Origin: Zhaonella formicivorans
GTDB lineage: Bacteria > Bacillota > DUOV01 > Zhaonellaceae
DNA length: 64,000 nucleotides
NCBI RefSeq assembly: GCF_004353525.1
Contig: NZ_CP085524.1
Location: 940,001-1,004,000, forward strand
Direction of reading: 5' to 3'
Part shown: positions 31,497 to 39,957 of the stretch, one piece after another
Layout of the letters: every line of letters starts with the position of its first letter
Position numbering within the stretch: the stretch's first letter is position 1
Position numbers and translations under genes: made by a program
The notes under the pieces: model-generated
What the model was told of the DNA's origin: nothing
The model's input: the letters and a program-made list of their open reading frames with translations, nothing else
The model's database searches: none

Positions 31497-31976
31497 ATGT
31501 CCGATTACGTTTTGTACGTGATAACAACGATTTTACTTATTTTGTCTTATTTCAGGGACAAGCAAAAAACTAAGATGGCGCTAAAAAAGGCATGGAAAGC
31601 TTTTGAAAATATTCTTCCCGAATTGTTAAGCGTAATTGTACTGGTAGGTATTATTTTAGCTCTCTTAAACCCATACATGGTATCACGGATAATAGGGAAC
31701 AAATCTGGATGGTTCGGTGTAATTTTGGCAGCAGTGATAGGAGCAATCACTTTGATTCCAGGCTTTGTAGCATTTCCGACAGCAGCCATGCTGCTGCAGG
31801 GTGGAGCCGGTTTAATGCAAATTGCTGCTTTATTATCTACGCTGATGATGGTGGGGGTAGTTACGGCCCCAGTTGAAATAAAATATTTTGGGAAAAAGGT
31901 TACTGTTGTACGCAATTTATTGGCATTCCTTTTTTCATTTCTTGTAGCAGCAGTAATTAACAAGGTGGTGGGTTAA
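31497..31976 (+). CDS. Permease half 1 (DUF318/ArsP-like)
   Basis: A 159-aa membrane protein with about four helices, containing VIVLVGIILALLNPYMVSRIIG and the Gly/Pro-rich VAFPTAAMLLQGGAG. This resembles one half of the DUF318/ArsP permease family, which are normally single proteins of about 300-350 aa. It follows the padR gene by 13 bases and precedes the second half by two. The pair probably forms one transporter, perhaps for export of a metal or an organic compound. Substrate unknown. Confidence 0.7.
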   Translation: MSDYVLYVITTILLILSYFRDKQKTKMALKKAWKAFENILPELLSVIVLVGIILALLNPYMVSRIIGNKSGWFGVILAAVIGAITLIPGFVAFPTAAMLLQGGAGLMQIAALLSTLMMVGVVTAPVEIKYFGKKVTVVRNLLAFLFSFLVAAVINKVVG

Positions 31977-31978
31977 GC

Positions 31979-32509
31979 GTGGAAATCTTCAAGAGATATC
32001 GATTTTTTGCACTGACTCTAGGCGTAATACTGGCGATTATGGCGGTAAATGTTCAAATCGGGTTAAAAGCCGTTAATCTTACCTTACTAAGTTTTAAGGA
32101 AATGATTGTAGTCATACCGCCTGTATTCGTGCTTTTGGGATTGCTTGATGTCTGGGTACCCAGGGAGACCATGGTAAAGTATATGGGGGAAGGTTCAGGC
32201 CTAGTGGGGATCCTTTTAGCGATCATTTTAGGTTCAGCTGCGGCCGGGCCACTCTACGGTGCTTTTCCCATAGCAACGGTTTTTATGAAAAAAGGGGTCA
32301 AATTAAGCAACATTTTTATTTTTATTGGTGCCTGGTCAACCACTAAAATCCCAATGTTTCTCTTTGAACTATCAGCATTGGGAGCAAAATTTGCTGTAAC
32401 ACGGCTTGCAATTGATATACCTGGCATCATAGTTATCAGCTATGTGCTATATTCTTTACTTTCGCATGCAGAAAGAGAGGAAATACTGGCAAAGGCTGAA
32501 TCACTGTAG
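31979..32509 (+). CDS. Permease half 2 (DUF318/ArsP-like)
   Basis: A 176-aa membrane protein with about five helices. The segment VFVLLGLLDVWVPRETMVKYMGEGSGLVGILLA mirrors half 1 (VLVGIILALLNPYMVSRIIGNKSGWFGVILA); both then reach a Pro/Gly-rich re-entrant stretch (AGPLYGAFPIATVFMKKG against FVAFPTAAMLLQGGAG). The two halves are therefore diverged repeats of one unit encoded by separate genes. The start is a GTG at 31979. Transport is inferred. Confidence 0.7.
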   Translation: MEIFKRYRFFALTLGVILAIMAVNVQIGLKAVNLTLLSFKEMIVVIPPVFVLLGLLDVWVPRETMVKYMGEGSGLVGILLAIILGSAAAGPLYGAFPIATVFMKKGVKLSNIFIFIGAWSTTKIPMFLFELSALGAKFAVTRLAIDIPGIIVISYVLYSLLSHAEREEILAKAESL

Positions 32510-32652
32510 CCAAATAATATTAATTAACAAAAAGCATCTAGGGCTGAACTGTAATCTTGACAAAATCTCAACATCTTCCTGAAAAGTTTTTAGCAACTAA
32601 TATTTATACTAACAATAGACCGGTCGATAAAAACTTGGAAGGAGAGATGCTA

Positions 32653-33132
32653 ATGCTAAAAAAAAGAATTAAACAAGGGGTAATGCTGCTTCTTACCACT
32701 GCTTTACTCATCAGTACGGTGCCGGCTTTTGCTGCCGAATCCACAACAAATCGAGGGGCCGGTGTCGCCATTGGACGGATGTACGGCAGCATGAGGACAG
32801 TAATTGCTGACTTGCTGGGCATGAGCGAATCGGATTTGATTGCTGCCAGACAAAGCGGTCAATCCATGGTTGACATTGCCAAAGAAAAAGGGATCGAGAA
32901 AGAGCAGCTAATTGATAAAGTTGTGAGTACACGTAAGGATACATTACAGCAGTTGGTTGCTGATGGCAAAATTACCCAAGAACAAGCTAATTATTGCTTG
33001 CAGAACCTTGAGACAAGGATTGAAAGCAATATGGAACGTACCACAACCGGCAACATCTGGAAAGGCAACCGGGGTGCAAAAGGCTTTGGGCGTGGAGGCT
33101 ACGGCCTGCGTGGTAATTCTAGCCAACTATAG
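32653..33132 (+). CDS. Secreted DUF2680-like protein
   Basis: A 159-aa protein with a clear signal peptide (MLKKRIKQGVMLLLTTALLI, cleavage after AFA). The mature part has MSESDLIAARQSGQSMVDIA and LQQLVADGKITQEQANYCL, helical features of DUF2680-type proteins that occur in Firmicutes envelopes. It ends in a Gly/Arg-rich tail. ATG 32653 lies eight bases after GGAAGGAG. It sits upstream of a two-component system, possibly as its target or as an envelope accessory. Confidence 0.75.
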   Translation: MLKKRIKQGVMLLLTTALLISTVPAFAAESTTNRGAGVAIGRMYGSMRTVIADLLGMSESDLIAARQSGQSMVDIAKEKGIEKEQLIDKVVSTRKDTLQQLVADGKITQEQANYCLQNLETRIESNMERTTTGNIWKGNRGAKGFGRGGYGLRGNSSQL

Positions 33133-33140
33133 TATAATTT

Positions 33141-33163
33141 AGGGAGGGAGAACCTCCCTTTTT
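33141..33163 (+). terminator. Rho-independent terminator
   Basis: AGGGAGG (33141-33147) pairs with CCTCCCT (33153-33159), followed by TTTT. It separates the secreted protein from the two-component genes. Confidence 0.75.
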
Positions 33164-33191
33164 AGCATTTATTGACCGCTCAGAGGTGAAG

Positions 33192-33884
33192 ATGATGGGT
33201 AAACAGAAAATTATGATTGTAGAAGATGAGCCTAAAATAGCTGAAATGATTTCTGCATTCTTGTTAGCAGAAGGCTATGAAACTGCAGTATGCCAGGATG
33301 GGGATAAAGCACTTCAAGAGCTAACAAAATTCAATCCTGACTTGGTTGTTCTGGACTTAATGCTGCCTGGAATGAGTGGTTTAGAGATCTGCAAGCAAAT
33401 TCGCCAGGAATCAAATCTCCCAATCATTATGCTCACGGCAAAAGCGGAGGAGATAGATAAGCTACTGGGCTTGGAACTTGGTGCAGACGACTACATTACC
33501 AAGCCATTCAGCTTAAGGGAATTATTGGCCAGAATCAAAGCTGTCCTAAGGCGAGCAAGTCAAACCAGTGCTATCGCGATTGAAACAGTGAATTTTAGTG
33601 ATCTGAAGATCAATTTCAGCGAACATGTGGTTGAGCTTAGGGGAACCCCTATAGAACTGACCCCTACGGAATTCAGCATTTTGGGTCTCCTTGCAAAAAA
33701 CCCGGGACGGACTTTCAGCCGCGCTCAAATATTAGATTCGGCCTTGGGAGTGGCCTATCTGGGTTATGAGCGTTCAGTTGACAGTCACATTAGTAATATC
33801 CGAAAAAAGATTGAGGATGACCCAGCAAATCCGAAATATATCCTCACGGTATTTGGGGTAGGCTATAAGTTCGCTAAAAATTAG
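33192..33884 (+). CDS. OmpR-family response regulator
   Basis: A 230-aa regulator. The receiver domain has the acidic pair in VEDEPK, phospho-acceptor Asp in VVLDLMLPG and conserved Lys in YITKPF. The C-terminal winged helix (ELTPTEFSILGLLAKNPGRTFSR, then VDSHISNIRKKIEDDP) is typical OmpR/PhoB. ATG 33192 or 33195 follows GAGGTG; the longer frame starts inside that site. The partner kinase follows after 16 bases. Confidence 0.93.
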   Translation: MMGKQKIMIVEDEPKIAEMISAFLLAEGYETAVCQDGDKALQELTKFNPDLVVLDLMLPGMSGLEICKQIRQESNLPIIMLTAKAEEIDKLLGLELGADDYITKPFSLRELLARIKAVLRRASQTSAIAIETVNFSDLKINFSEHVVELRGTPIELTPTEFSILGLLAKNPGRTFSRAQILDSALGVAYLGYERSVDSHISNIRKKIEDDPANPKYILTVFGVGYKFAKN

Positions 33885-33900
33885 ACAAGGGTGAATTGAA

Positions 33901-35259
33901 ATGACGCTCAGGGGAAAAATCACGGTGGCCATGTTACTGGTGGTAGTAGTAGCTACCAGCATTTTTGGACTTATCTCCAATTATACCATTAAAAATATCT
34001 TTAACACCTATATAGAAAACCAGAGGCTCATGATGCAAGCGCAGTGGGCAAATTATTTGGAAAGCTATTATTCCCAAAACGGAAGCTGGCAAGGAGTGGA
34101 AATGTTCTTTAAACCCATCCCGGGAAGGCAGCGTTTTAGCAGAAGGTGGCTTATGGAAGAAAGGTTTATACTCTTGGACAACAAGCAAGAAGTTATTTAT
34201 GATTCGGAACCTGGAGGGGAAAACTATGCTGAACTGATAAAAAAAGGGCAGCCTCTGGCTTTAAATGACCAGCTTATAGGTTATGTTGTATTATCTCCCA
34301 GGACCCATCATCAACTTTTACCCCTTGAAGAGGAGTTTTACCGCTCCATTAAGCGAATGGTTTTGCTGGGCGGCTTGTTTTCTATGCTTGTCGCTATCGG
34401 GTTAGGAGTTATGTATTCCCGCCGTATCACTTTACCGCTGCTGAAATTAACTCAGGCGGTGCAGGCTATGACCTCGCCAGAAAGAGGAATGAAAGTTCAA
34501 GTTACCGGTGATGACGAAATTGGGGACTTAGCGAAAAGCTATAATGATATGATTGATAGTCTGGTTAAGCACGAGCAAATCAGGAAAAACCTAGTGGCAG
34601 ATGTGGCCCACGAGTTGCGAACTCCCTTGGCGGTATTGCGGGGTAACCTGGAAACTTTACTGGATGGAGAGACTTTGCCTACGCAAGCGGTAATTTCCTC
34701 GCTCCATGATGAGGTAATCTGCATGTCGCGCTTAGTCACTGATTTACAGGAACTCACCTTGGTGGAGGCAGGCAAGTTAAAGCTGAACCTTGGTCCCACA
34801 AACCTGAAGCAGCTTATGCAGCAGATCGCAACAACTGTGGGTTTTGAAGCAGAAGCTAGGGGGATTAACCTCATTTGCGATGTAGACATAGCTCCGCAGG
34901 AAGAGGTGGTTCTTGACAAAGACCGCATCACCCAGGTTATTATGAACCTATTAACAAATGCCTTAAAACATACCCCAAGCGGCGGGACGGTATCTCTAGA
35001 GGCTCGGCATATAGGTGAGGGTTTAAAATTTGCAGTGCAGGATACGGGAACAGGAATTCCGGAGGAGCATCTGCCGCATATCTTTAACAGGTTCTACCGG
35101 GCAGACAAGTCCAGAAGCAGGGCCGAAGGCGGAGTTGGGCTAGGGCTGGCTATTGCTAAGGGTTTTGTGGAAGCTCATGGAGGGAGAATTTGGGTGGAAA
35201 GTAATCCGGGCACAGGAACCAGATTTATCTTTACAATACCAAAAATGCTTAGCGAATAA
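33901..35259 (+). CDS. Sensor histidine kinase (BaeS-like)
   Basis: A 452-aa membrane kinase: first helix at about residues 8-28, an extracytoplasmic sensor domain of about 130 residues, second helix near 155-175, a HAMP domain, then HisKA with the phospho-His in HELRTPLAVLRG. The ATPase domain shows NLLTNALKHT, DTGTGIPEEHL, FNRFYR and GLGLAIAKGFVEAHGG. It should phosphorylate the regulator encoded just upstream. The stimulus is unknown; the neighbouring secreted protein suggests the cell envelope. Confidence 0.93.
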   Translation: MTLRGKITVAMLLVVVVATSIFGLISNYTIKNIFNTYIENQRLMMQAQWANYLESYYSQNGSWQGVEMFFKPIPGRQRFSRRWLMEERFILLDNKQEVIYDSEPGGENYAELIKKGQPLALNDQLIGYVVLSPRTHHQLLPLEEEFYRSIKRMVLLGGLFSMLVAIGLGVMYSRRITLPLLKLTQAVQAMTSPERGMKVQVTGDDEIGDLAKSYNDMIDSLVKHEQIRKNLVADVAHELRTPLAVLRGNLETLLDGETLPTQAVISSLHDEVICMSRLVTDLQELTLVEAGKLKLNLGPTNLKQLMQQIATTVGFEAEARGINLICDVDIAPQEEVVLDKDRITQVIMNLLTNALKHTPSGGTVSLEARHIGEGLKFAVQDTGTGIPEEHLPHIFNRFYRADKSRSRAEGGVGLGLAIAKGFVEAHGGRIWVESNPGTGTRFIFTIPKMLSE

Positions 35260-35578
35260 TCAGTTTGTTTTAAACGACAGGAATTTCGTAAGCCAATGTT
35301 TTTATCTGTAAGCAAAGGGAAACATAGAGCACCTGCGCAAGTATGGTAATCGAAGCCTTGAGCACAATTCCTTAGGGTCGGAAATAATAGGTGCCCCAAG
35401 GTACTTCTCCAATTAGGTTTACATAATTAATATTATGGGAATCAATCTGATGCAAAAATGACGCCATTTTCCTGGCGCCATTCCAAAATAACAAAACAGC
35501 TTCTTGAACAATTATCAACCAGTTTCCCGCTTTGAAGACTATTCGAAGCTGTTAAATGTTTTACATATAAATGAGTTA
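35260..35578. other. Non-coding spacer with hairpins
   Basis: No gene is seen. AGCACCT near 35325 and AGGTGCC near 35388 could close a multi-branched RNA. ATGACGCCA/TGGCGCCAT near 35457-35480 (one mismatch) and AACAGCTTC near 35494 with GAAGCTGTT near 35545 also pair. Some of these are probably terminators for the convergent genes on either side. Confidence 0.4.
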
Positions 35579-35770
35579 TCATTTGTTATGTTTTTCCTTA
35601 GTTATATCTTCGATGTTAAAAAGTATGTCGTCAATATAAACACCGGTATATTCAGCGTCTCCTAAACAAGCACAGCAGTTATCACAGATTTTAGCATGGT
35701 CAAGATCGCAAAAATTGCATTCCCCACAGTTACTACATGTTTTGTCCTCCAATAAACACATTTTACTCAT
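35579..35770 (-). CDS. Cys-rich miniprotein, possible Fe-S or zinc binder
   Basis: A 63-aa protein with nine cysteines in CSNCGECNFCDLDHAKICDNCCACL plus one earlier: three CxxC repeats, then C-x-x-C-C-x-C. This could hold a 4Fe-4S cluster or zinc. ATG 35770 is chosen because AAAGGTG precedes it at a suitable distance, while the longer frame has none. It lies downstream of the yneA-like gene on the same strand, so it may belong to the SOS-controlled unit. Not recognised as a named family. Confidence 0.6.
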   Translation of the reverse strand: MSKMCLLEDKTCSNCGECNFCDLDHAKICDNCCACLGDAEYTGVYIDDILFNIEDITKEKHNK

Positions 35771-35859
35771 GAATAGCTTCGCACCTTTACTCATCAATTT
35801 AATAGCAAAATTATATCACAAGCAATTAACAAAACAAAATGGTTTACATAATGTAAAAG

Positions 35860-36165
35860 TTACTCTGTTTGCGGTATTATTAGCACATCGCCCGGCTGTA
35901 ACAAATCCTCAACTTTGTTCATAATTTTAATTTCATAGATAGTTTTTCTTATATCTTGCTCTGCTGGACCGTATTTTTCTGCAATGTTCCATAATGTATC
36001 TCCCTTTTTGACTACCACCTTTATATGCTGTGTAGAGTTACCCAGGGCTTGCCCTTCTATAGGGCCTGTTATACCTAGCCAAAAAGTTGTCAATAATATT
36101 GTAGCCAATAAAATTCTTATTTTGTTTATTTTCTTTTTAGAGTTGATTCTTCTAAGCTTAAGCAT
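35860..36165 (-). CDS. yneA: LysM-domain membrane protein, YneA-like SOS division inhibitor
   Basis: A 101-aa protein with a basic start, one membrane helix (ILLATILLTTFWLGIT) and a C-terminal LysM domain (VVKKGDTLWNIAEKYG, then LLQPGDVLIIP). Size, architecture and divergent placement next to lexA match YneA, which halts cell division during the SOS response. A GAAC-TAAC-GTTC LexA site lies upstream (36212-36223). Symbol by architecture and synteny, not by detailed similarity. Confidence 0.75.
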   Translation of the reverse strand: MLKLRRINSKKKINKIRILLATILLTTFWLGITGPIEGQALGNSTQHIKVVVKKGDTLWNIAEKYGPAEQDIRKTIYEIKIMNKVEDLLQPGDVLIIPQTE

Positions 36166-36211
36166 ATTACAACCCTCCCAAACTCATGTTCCCTATACAC
36201 TTAATTTAGCA

Positions 36212-36264
36212 GAACTAACGTTCGTTTGCAAGATGGTTTCTAAAAATTTTCGAACAAATGTTTT
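36212..36264. promoter_or_regulatory. Two LexA (Cheo-box) sites in the divergent SOS promoter
   Basis: GAACTAACGTTC (36212-36223) fits the Gram-positive GAAC-N4-GTTC box exactly. CGAACAAATGTTTT (36251-36264) fits with one mismatch in the right half and overlaps the lexA -35. The first would serve the yneA-like gene, the second lexA autoregulation. Confidence 0.75.
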
Positions 36265-36289
36265 ACATTATAAGAATACATGCTATAAT
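36262..36289 (+). promoter_or_regulatory. lexA promoter
   Basis: TTTACA (36262-36267), a 16-base spacer and TATAAT (36284-36289) with an extended TGC before it. The right LexA half-site overlaps the -35. Confidence 0.7.
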
Positions 36290-36332
36290 AAAAATGGTAA
36301 AAAATGAATATTGTTCTTTAAGGAGGCGTGAT

Positions 36333-36947
36333 ATGTACGAAGATTTGACTAGCCGCCAGCAAGCCATCTTGGAATTTATTCAGCAAAACTTAAGAGAAAA
36401 AGGCTACCCTCCTTCTGTCAGGGAAATAGGTGAAGCCGTTGGATTGAGCTCAAGTTCAACTGTTCACGGACATTTAAATCAATTGGAAGAAAAAGGTTAT
36501 ATTCGGCGTGATCCAACCAAACCCCGGGCCATTGAAGTTTTGGTCGGAGAAGGACAGAGGAATTACAAATCTATGGTGCCTGTTCCATTAGTAGGTCGGA
36601 TAACTGCCGGAACTCCTATACTCGCCGTGGAAAATATTGAAGATACTTTTCCGCTTCCTTACGATTTTGTCAGAAGCAGCGATGTTTTTATGTTAGCGGT
36701 TGTAGGAGATAGTATGATCGAAGCCGGTATATTGGATGGGGATTTGGTTTTGGTTAGAAAACAAGATACAGCCAACAACGGAGATATTGTGGCTGCCATG
36801 ATTGATGAAGAAGCAACTATAAAGAGGTTTTTTAAAGATAAGGATAGGATTCGTTTACAACCAGAAAACAGGTATATGTCACCTATTTATTGCGACGATG
36901 TCAAAATTTTAGGTAAAGTAATTGGTCTATTTCGTTACATATATTAA
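36333..36947 (+). CDS. lexA: LexA SOS repressor
   Basis: A 204-aa repressor protease. The N-terminal HTH has [20 protein letters not shown] and [20 protein letters not shown]. The self-cleavage site is Ala-Gly in RITAGTPI, the catalytic Ser is in [10 protein letters not shown] and the Lys in [11 protein letters not shown] 36333 follows AAGGAGG; the longer frame starts upstream of the promoter. RecA-stimulated self-cleavage would release the two boxes in the shared promoter region. Confidence 0.96.
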   Translation: MYEDLTSRQQAILEFIQQNLREKGYPPSVREIGEAVGLSSSSTVHGHLNQLEEKGYIRRDPTKPRAIEVLVGEGQRNYKSMVPVPLVGRITAGTPILAVENIEDTFPLPYDFVRSSDVFMLAVVGDSMIEAGILDGDLVLVRKQDTANNGDIVAAMIDEEATIKRFFKDKDRIRLQPENRYMSPIYCDDVKILGKVIGLFRYIY

Positions 36948-36961
36948 AAAAGACATATATT

Positions 36962-36996
36962 AAAAAGCACCAGCGGCTCGCTGATGCTTTTTTTTT
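36962..36996. terminator. Bidirectional terminator between lexA and the PLP enzyme
   Basis: AAAAAGCACCAGCG (36962-36975) pairs with CGCTGATGCTTTTT (36979-36992), with one mismatch and a nine-T run. The A-rich left side serves the convergent minus-strand gene. Confidence 0.8.
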
Positions 36997-37064
36997 AATA
37001 AAAAATCAAAAAATGGTTTCACTTACTTATTTGCTGCTTTCATTATTAATTCCCACAGCGTCAA

Positions 37065-38324
37065 TCAGTTGCCCTTTTGAAGCAATCGCTTTGCAGCATT
37101 GATTACGGCTATTTTCACGTAGTCTCTTGATAACCCTCCTTGAAGATATACTACGTAGGGTTCCCGTACAGGCGAATCTGCGCTTAATTCGATAGTTGAA
37201 CCTTGAACAAAAGTCCCTCCAGCCATTATAACCTCATCCTCATAACCTGGCATTTTCCAAGGTTCCGGTACTACGTGGGCATCTAGCGGTGAAGCTTCCT
37301 GCAGCCCTTGACAAAAGGCGATCAATTTTTCCCTGCTTCCTAGCATAATAGCTTGAATTATATCGCTGCGTTTATCGGAATATGACGGAGATACTCTATA
37401 GCCCAGCTCAGCAAATAGGGCCGCGCTAAAGATAGCCCCTTCCAAAGCCTGGGCTACAGCATGGGGAGCAATGTACAATCCCTGGTAAAGCAAACGGTAG
37501 ATATTGCCTTGAGTTGAACCAACTTCTGCTCCTATACCTGGAGCCGTAAGCCTATAACCCACTCTCTCGATCAGTTCTTTTTTGCCTACAATATAACCTC
37601 CGGTGGGAGCTAAACCTCCGCCGGGATTTTTGATTAAAGAACCAGCCACAAGATCCGCATTAACCTCCGTGGGTTCCTTATCTTCCACGAATTCCCCGTA
37701 GCAATTATCAACAAAACAAATGATGTTTGGGTTTACGGACTTCACATGATTGATTAATTTGGCAATTTGCTCTATATCCAAGGGCGGTCTCCACGCATAT
37801 CCCCTGGAACGTTGAATCAAAACCATCTTAGTATCGGGCTTTAAGCTTTCCGCAATCGCCTCGTAATCGGGAAAACCTGCGGGAGTTAGGTTGACTTCGC
37901 TATATTTTACCCCTAGTTCAGTTAAGGAACCAGGTGTATTCTTAGGATAACCTATCACTTTCAAAAGGGTGTCGTAAGGGGTCCCTGTTATGGCTACAAC
38001 TCTGTCGCCAGGCTTTAAAATACCAAACAGGCAAAGGGAAATAGCATGGGTTCCGGAAACTATCTGAGTCCTGACGAGCCCGTCTTCCGCGCCGAAAATC
38101 CTGGCAAATAATTTATCTAAAAGATCTCTTCCATAATCGCCATACCCATACCCTGTACTGCCCCGAAAACACTCCTCGCTTACTTTGTAATCATGAAAGG
38201 CCCTCAACACTTTGAAGTGATTGAATTCAATCACATGTTTTAACCTGTTTATAGCTTCTAAGCTTTTGCTTTCCGCACTCTCAACTGCACGGGTAAGTAG
38301 CTTATTAACTTCATAGCTAGACAA
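37065..38324 (-). CDS. Aluminium-resistance / methionine gamma-lyase-family PLP protein
   Basis: A 419-aa fold-type I PLP enzyme of the family annotated as aluminium resistance or methionine gamma-lyase-like. Features are STGYGYGDYGRDLLD, the pyridoxal region TQIVSGTHAISLCLFG, VDNCYGEFVE and the lysine loop SLIKNPGGGLAPTGGYIVG. The reaction has not been firmly established for the family. TTG 38324 is the likely start, with GGAGG 12 bases before. It is often found near hfq/miaA in Firmicutes, as here. Confidence 0.85.
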   Translation of the reverse strand: MSSYEVNKLLTRAVESAESKSLEAINRLKHVIEFNHFKVLRAFHDYKVSEECFRGSTGYGYGDYGRDLLDKLFARIFGAEDGLVRTQIVSGTHAISLCLFGILKPGDRVVAITGTPYDTLLKVIGYPKNTPGSLTELGVKYSEVNLTPAGFPDYEAIAESLKPDTKMVLIQRSRGYAWRPPLDIEQIAKLINHVKSVNPNIICFVDNCYGEFVEDKEPTEVNADLVAGSLIKNPGGGLAPTGGYIVGKKELIERVGYRLTAPGIGAEVGSTQGNIYRLLYQGLYIAPHAVAQALEGAIFSAALFAELGYRVSPSYSDKRSDIIQAIMLGSREKLIAFCQGLQEASPLDAHVVPEPWKMPGYEDEVIMAGGTFVQGSTIELSADSPVREPYVVYLQGGLSRDYVKIAVINAAKRLLQKGN

Positions 38325-38399
38325 TATCTGTTACAGCCTCCATATTGAAGTTTCGCTCTAATTATAGTTTTTTTTATGAAAAGATTCCAGTAGAGATGC

Positions 38400-39449
38400 C
38401 TAGTTAGCCTCCGCTTGCATTCCAATCCATTCCCGGTCTTTGCCGTGTATTTCATTGATCCATTCTTCTTTCACATCTTCTTTCGTCAGGGTAACTAAGT
38501 CTTCCCGGGTAATTGTCGCCTGCTTAATTAAACGCACCGCCTGTAATCTTATACTTTTTTCAATGATATTCCTTACCAGACGGGCATTGCCATTCTTACT
38601 ATGGCCTAACAGCAGCTGTTTACGTAAAATTCTTTCCAATTCAGCTAATGCTTCCGCATTGAAGGAATATTGCCTTTGTTCCGCCATTAGTTTGGCTATT
38701 GCCAGTAATTCAGTTACTGTGTAATCAGGAAATTCAATATGTAGTGGAAAACGAGAACGCAACCCAGGGTTTGCTTGCATAAACCACTCCATTTCATCTT
38801 TGTACCCAGCCAAGATTAAAATAAAGTTATTTTTATAGTCCTCCATAGCCTTGACTAAAACATCTATGGCTTCTTTACCAAAATCTTTTTCCCCGCCGCG
38901 GGCCAGGGAATAAGCTTCATCAATAAACAGGATGCCGCCTAAAGCTTTTTTCACCTGCTCCCTCGTTCTTTGCGCAGTATGGCCAATGTATTCGCCAACT
39001 AAATCGGCCCGTTCAACTTCTATAATATGTCCTTTGGAGATAACCGCTAATTCCTTAAAAAGTTTCCCCAAGATCCTGGCTACAGTTGTTTTTCCTGTTC
39101 CAGGATTGCCTTTAAAGACCATATGTAGGACCAACGGATCCGCTATTAAGTTCTCTTTGCCCCGCCTTTTTTGTATTTCCACAAATGCGTAGAGTTCTTC
39201 AATCAATTTTTTGACAGTGGTCAACCCAATTAGACTATTTAACTCGCCAATTATTTCTTTGAGAGAATCTTTTTGATTATTTTCATTAGATTGAGCCGCA
39301 GGAAGTAAAAGTTTATCTTTACGGGTATTTTGTGTTCTAGGTTTAGGGTTAAGCATAGGCTTATCAAAATTTTTAGCAAAGTTCGGGAACAAATCCGAAT
39401 TAACTTCTCCGTTTTTTCTGTGATTATTGAAACTCATTTTGATCTCCAT
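38400..39449 (-). CDS. spoVK: AAA ATPase SpoVK / CbbX-type
   Basis: A 349-aa AAA+ protein. A 60-residue polar start is followed by the ATPase: Walker A GNPGTGKTT, Walker B ILFIDEAYSLARG, sensor LILAGYKDEM and arginine finger NPGLRSRF. SpoVK is needed for spore maturation in Bacillus; the same fold acts as Rubisco activase CbbX elsewhere. The gene order with hfq and miaA supports SpoVK and a spore-forming host. The start ATG follows GAGGTGAAAG. Confidence 0.88.
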   Translation of the reverse strand: MEIKMSFNNHRKNGEVNSDLFPNFAKNFDKPMLNPKPRTQNTRKDKLLLPAAQSNENNQKDSLKEIIGELNSLIGLTTVKKLIEELYAFVEIQKRRGKENLIADPLVLHMVFKGNPGTGKTTVARILGKLFKELAVISKGHIIEVERADLVGEYIGHTAQRTREQVKKALGGILFIDEAYSLARGGEKDFGKEAIDVLVKAMEDYKNNFILILAGYKDEMEWFMQANPGLRSRFPLHIEFPDYTVTELLAIAKLMAEQRQYSFNAEALAELERILRKQLLLGHSKNGNARLVRNIIEKSIRLQAVRLIKQATITREDLVTLTKEDVKEEWINEIHGKDREWIGMQAEAN

Positions 39450-39609
39450 GCTTTCACCTCATCTCAGGAAACAACATTTAAAGGTCCCTATCATTATACG
39501 AAGGTAATCATAAAAAAGTGACATCGAAAAAAACGTCTTCAGGTTACCACTCAACACACGATGAATGGGATCAGTTTTTCCTTTGCTGAGGTTACTAGGG
39601 GCATACTTA

Positions 39610-39640
39610 AAAGCCCTTCACTGTTCAGCAATGAAGGGCG
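39610..39640 (-). terminator. Terminator of hfq
   Basis: On the minus strand GCCCTTCA and TGAAGGGC pair across an 11-base loop, followed by TTTT. Just downstream of hfq. Confidence 0.75.
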
Positions 39641-39660
39641 GTTTAATAACTCCGCAGGTT

Positions 39661-39903
39661 CTATTTTGCTTGGTTGGTTTCGCTGTTTAAATTTACTGGC
39701 TTTGCAGGCATAATGGTAGAGATGGCATGTTTATATACCATCTGCTGCTTACCTTCGGCGTCTAAGACCACCGTAAAATTATCGAAACCTTTAACCAGCC
39801 CTTTCAATTGAAAACCATTGACTAGGTAAATAGTCACAGGCACATTTTCTTTGCGAACTTGATTAAGAAATGCATCCTGTAAGTTGATTTGTGGTTTAGT
39901 CAT
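39661..39903 (-). CDS. hfq: RNA chaperone Hfq
   Basis: An 80-aa Sm-like protein: [22 protein letters not shown] (Sm1 region) and the Sm2 signature VYKHAIST. It forms a ring that pairs small RNAs with mRNAs. ATG 39903 is chosen because CGGAGGG precedes it; the longer frame starts upstream of that site. The classical neighbour miaA lies 54 bases upstream. Confidence 0.95.
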   Translation of the reverse strand: MTKPQINLQDAFLNQVRKENVPVTIYLVNGFQLKGLVKGFDNFTVVLDAEGKQQMVYKHAISTIMPAKPVNLNSETNQAK

Positions 39904-39957
39904 TATGTTCCCTCCGTGCACCATATATTTCTTTATATAATATAACCGTATTCTACA

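Noticed and set aside
31497-32509. A single permease gene broken by a frameshift
   Set aside because: Each half has its own start, complete helices and similar internal layout; they read as two related subunits rather than one broken gene.
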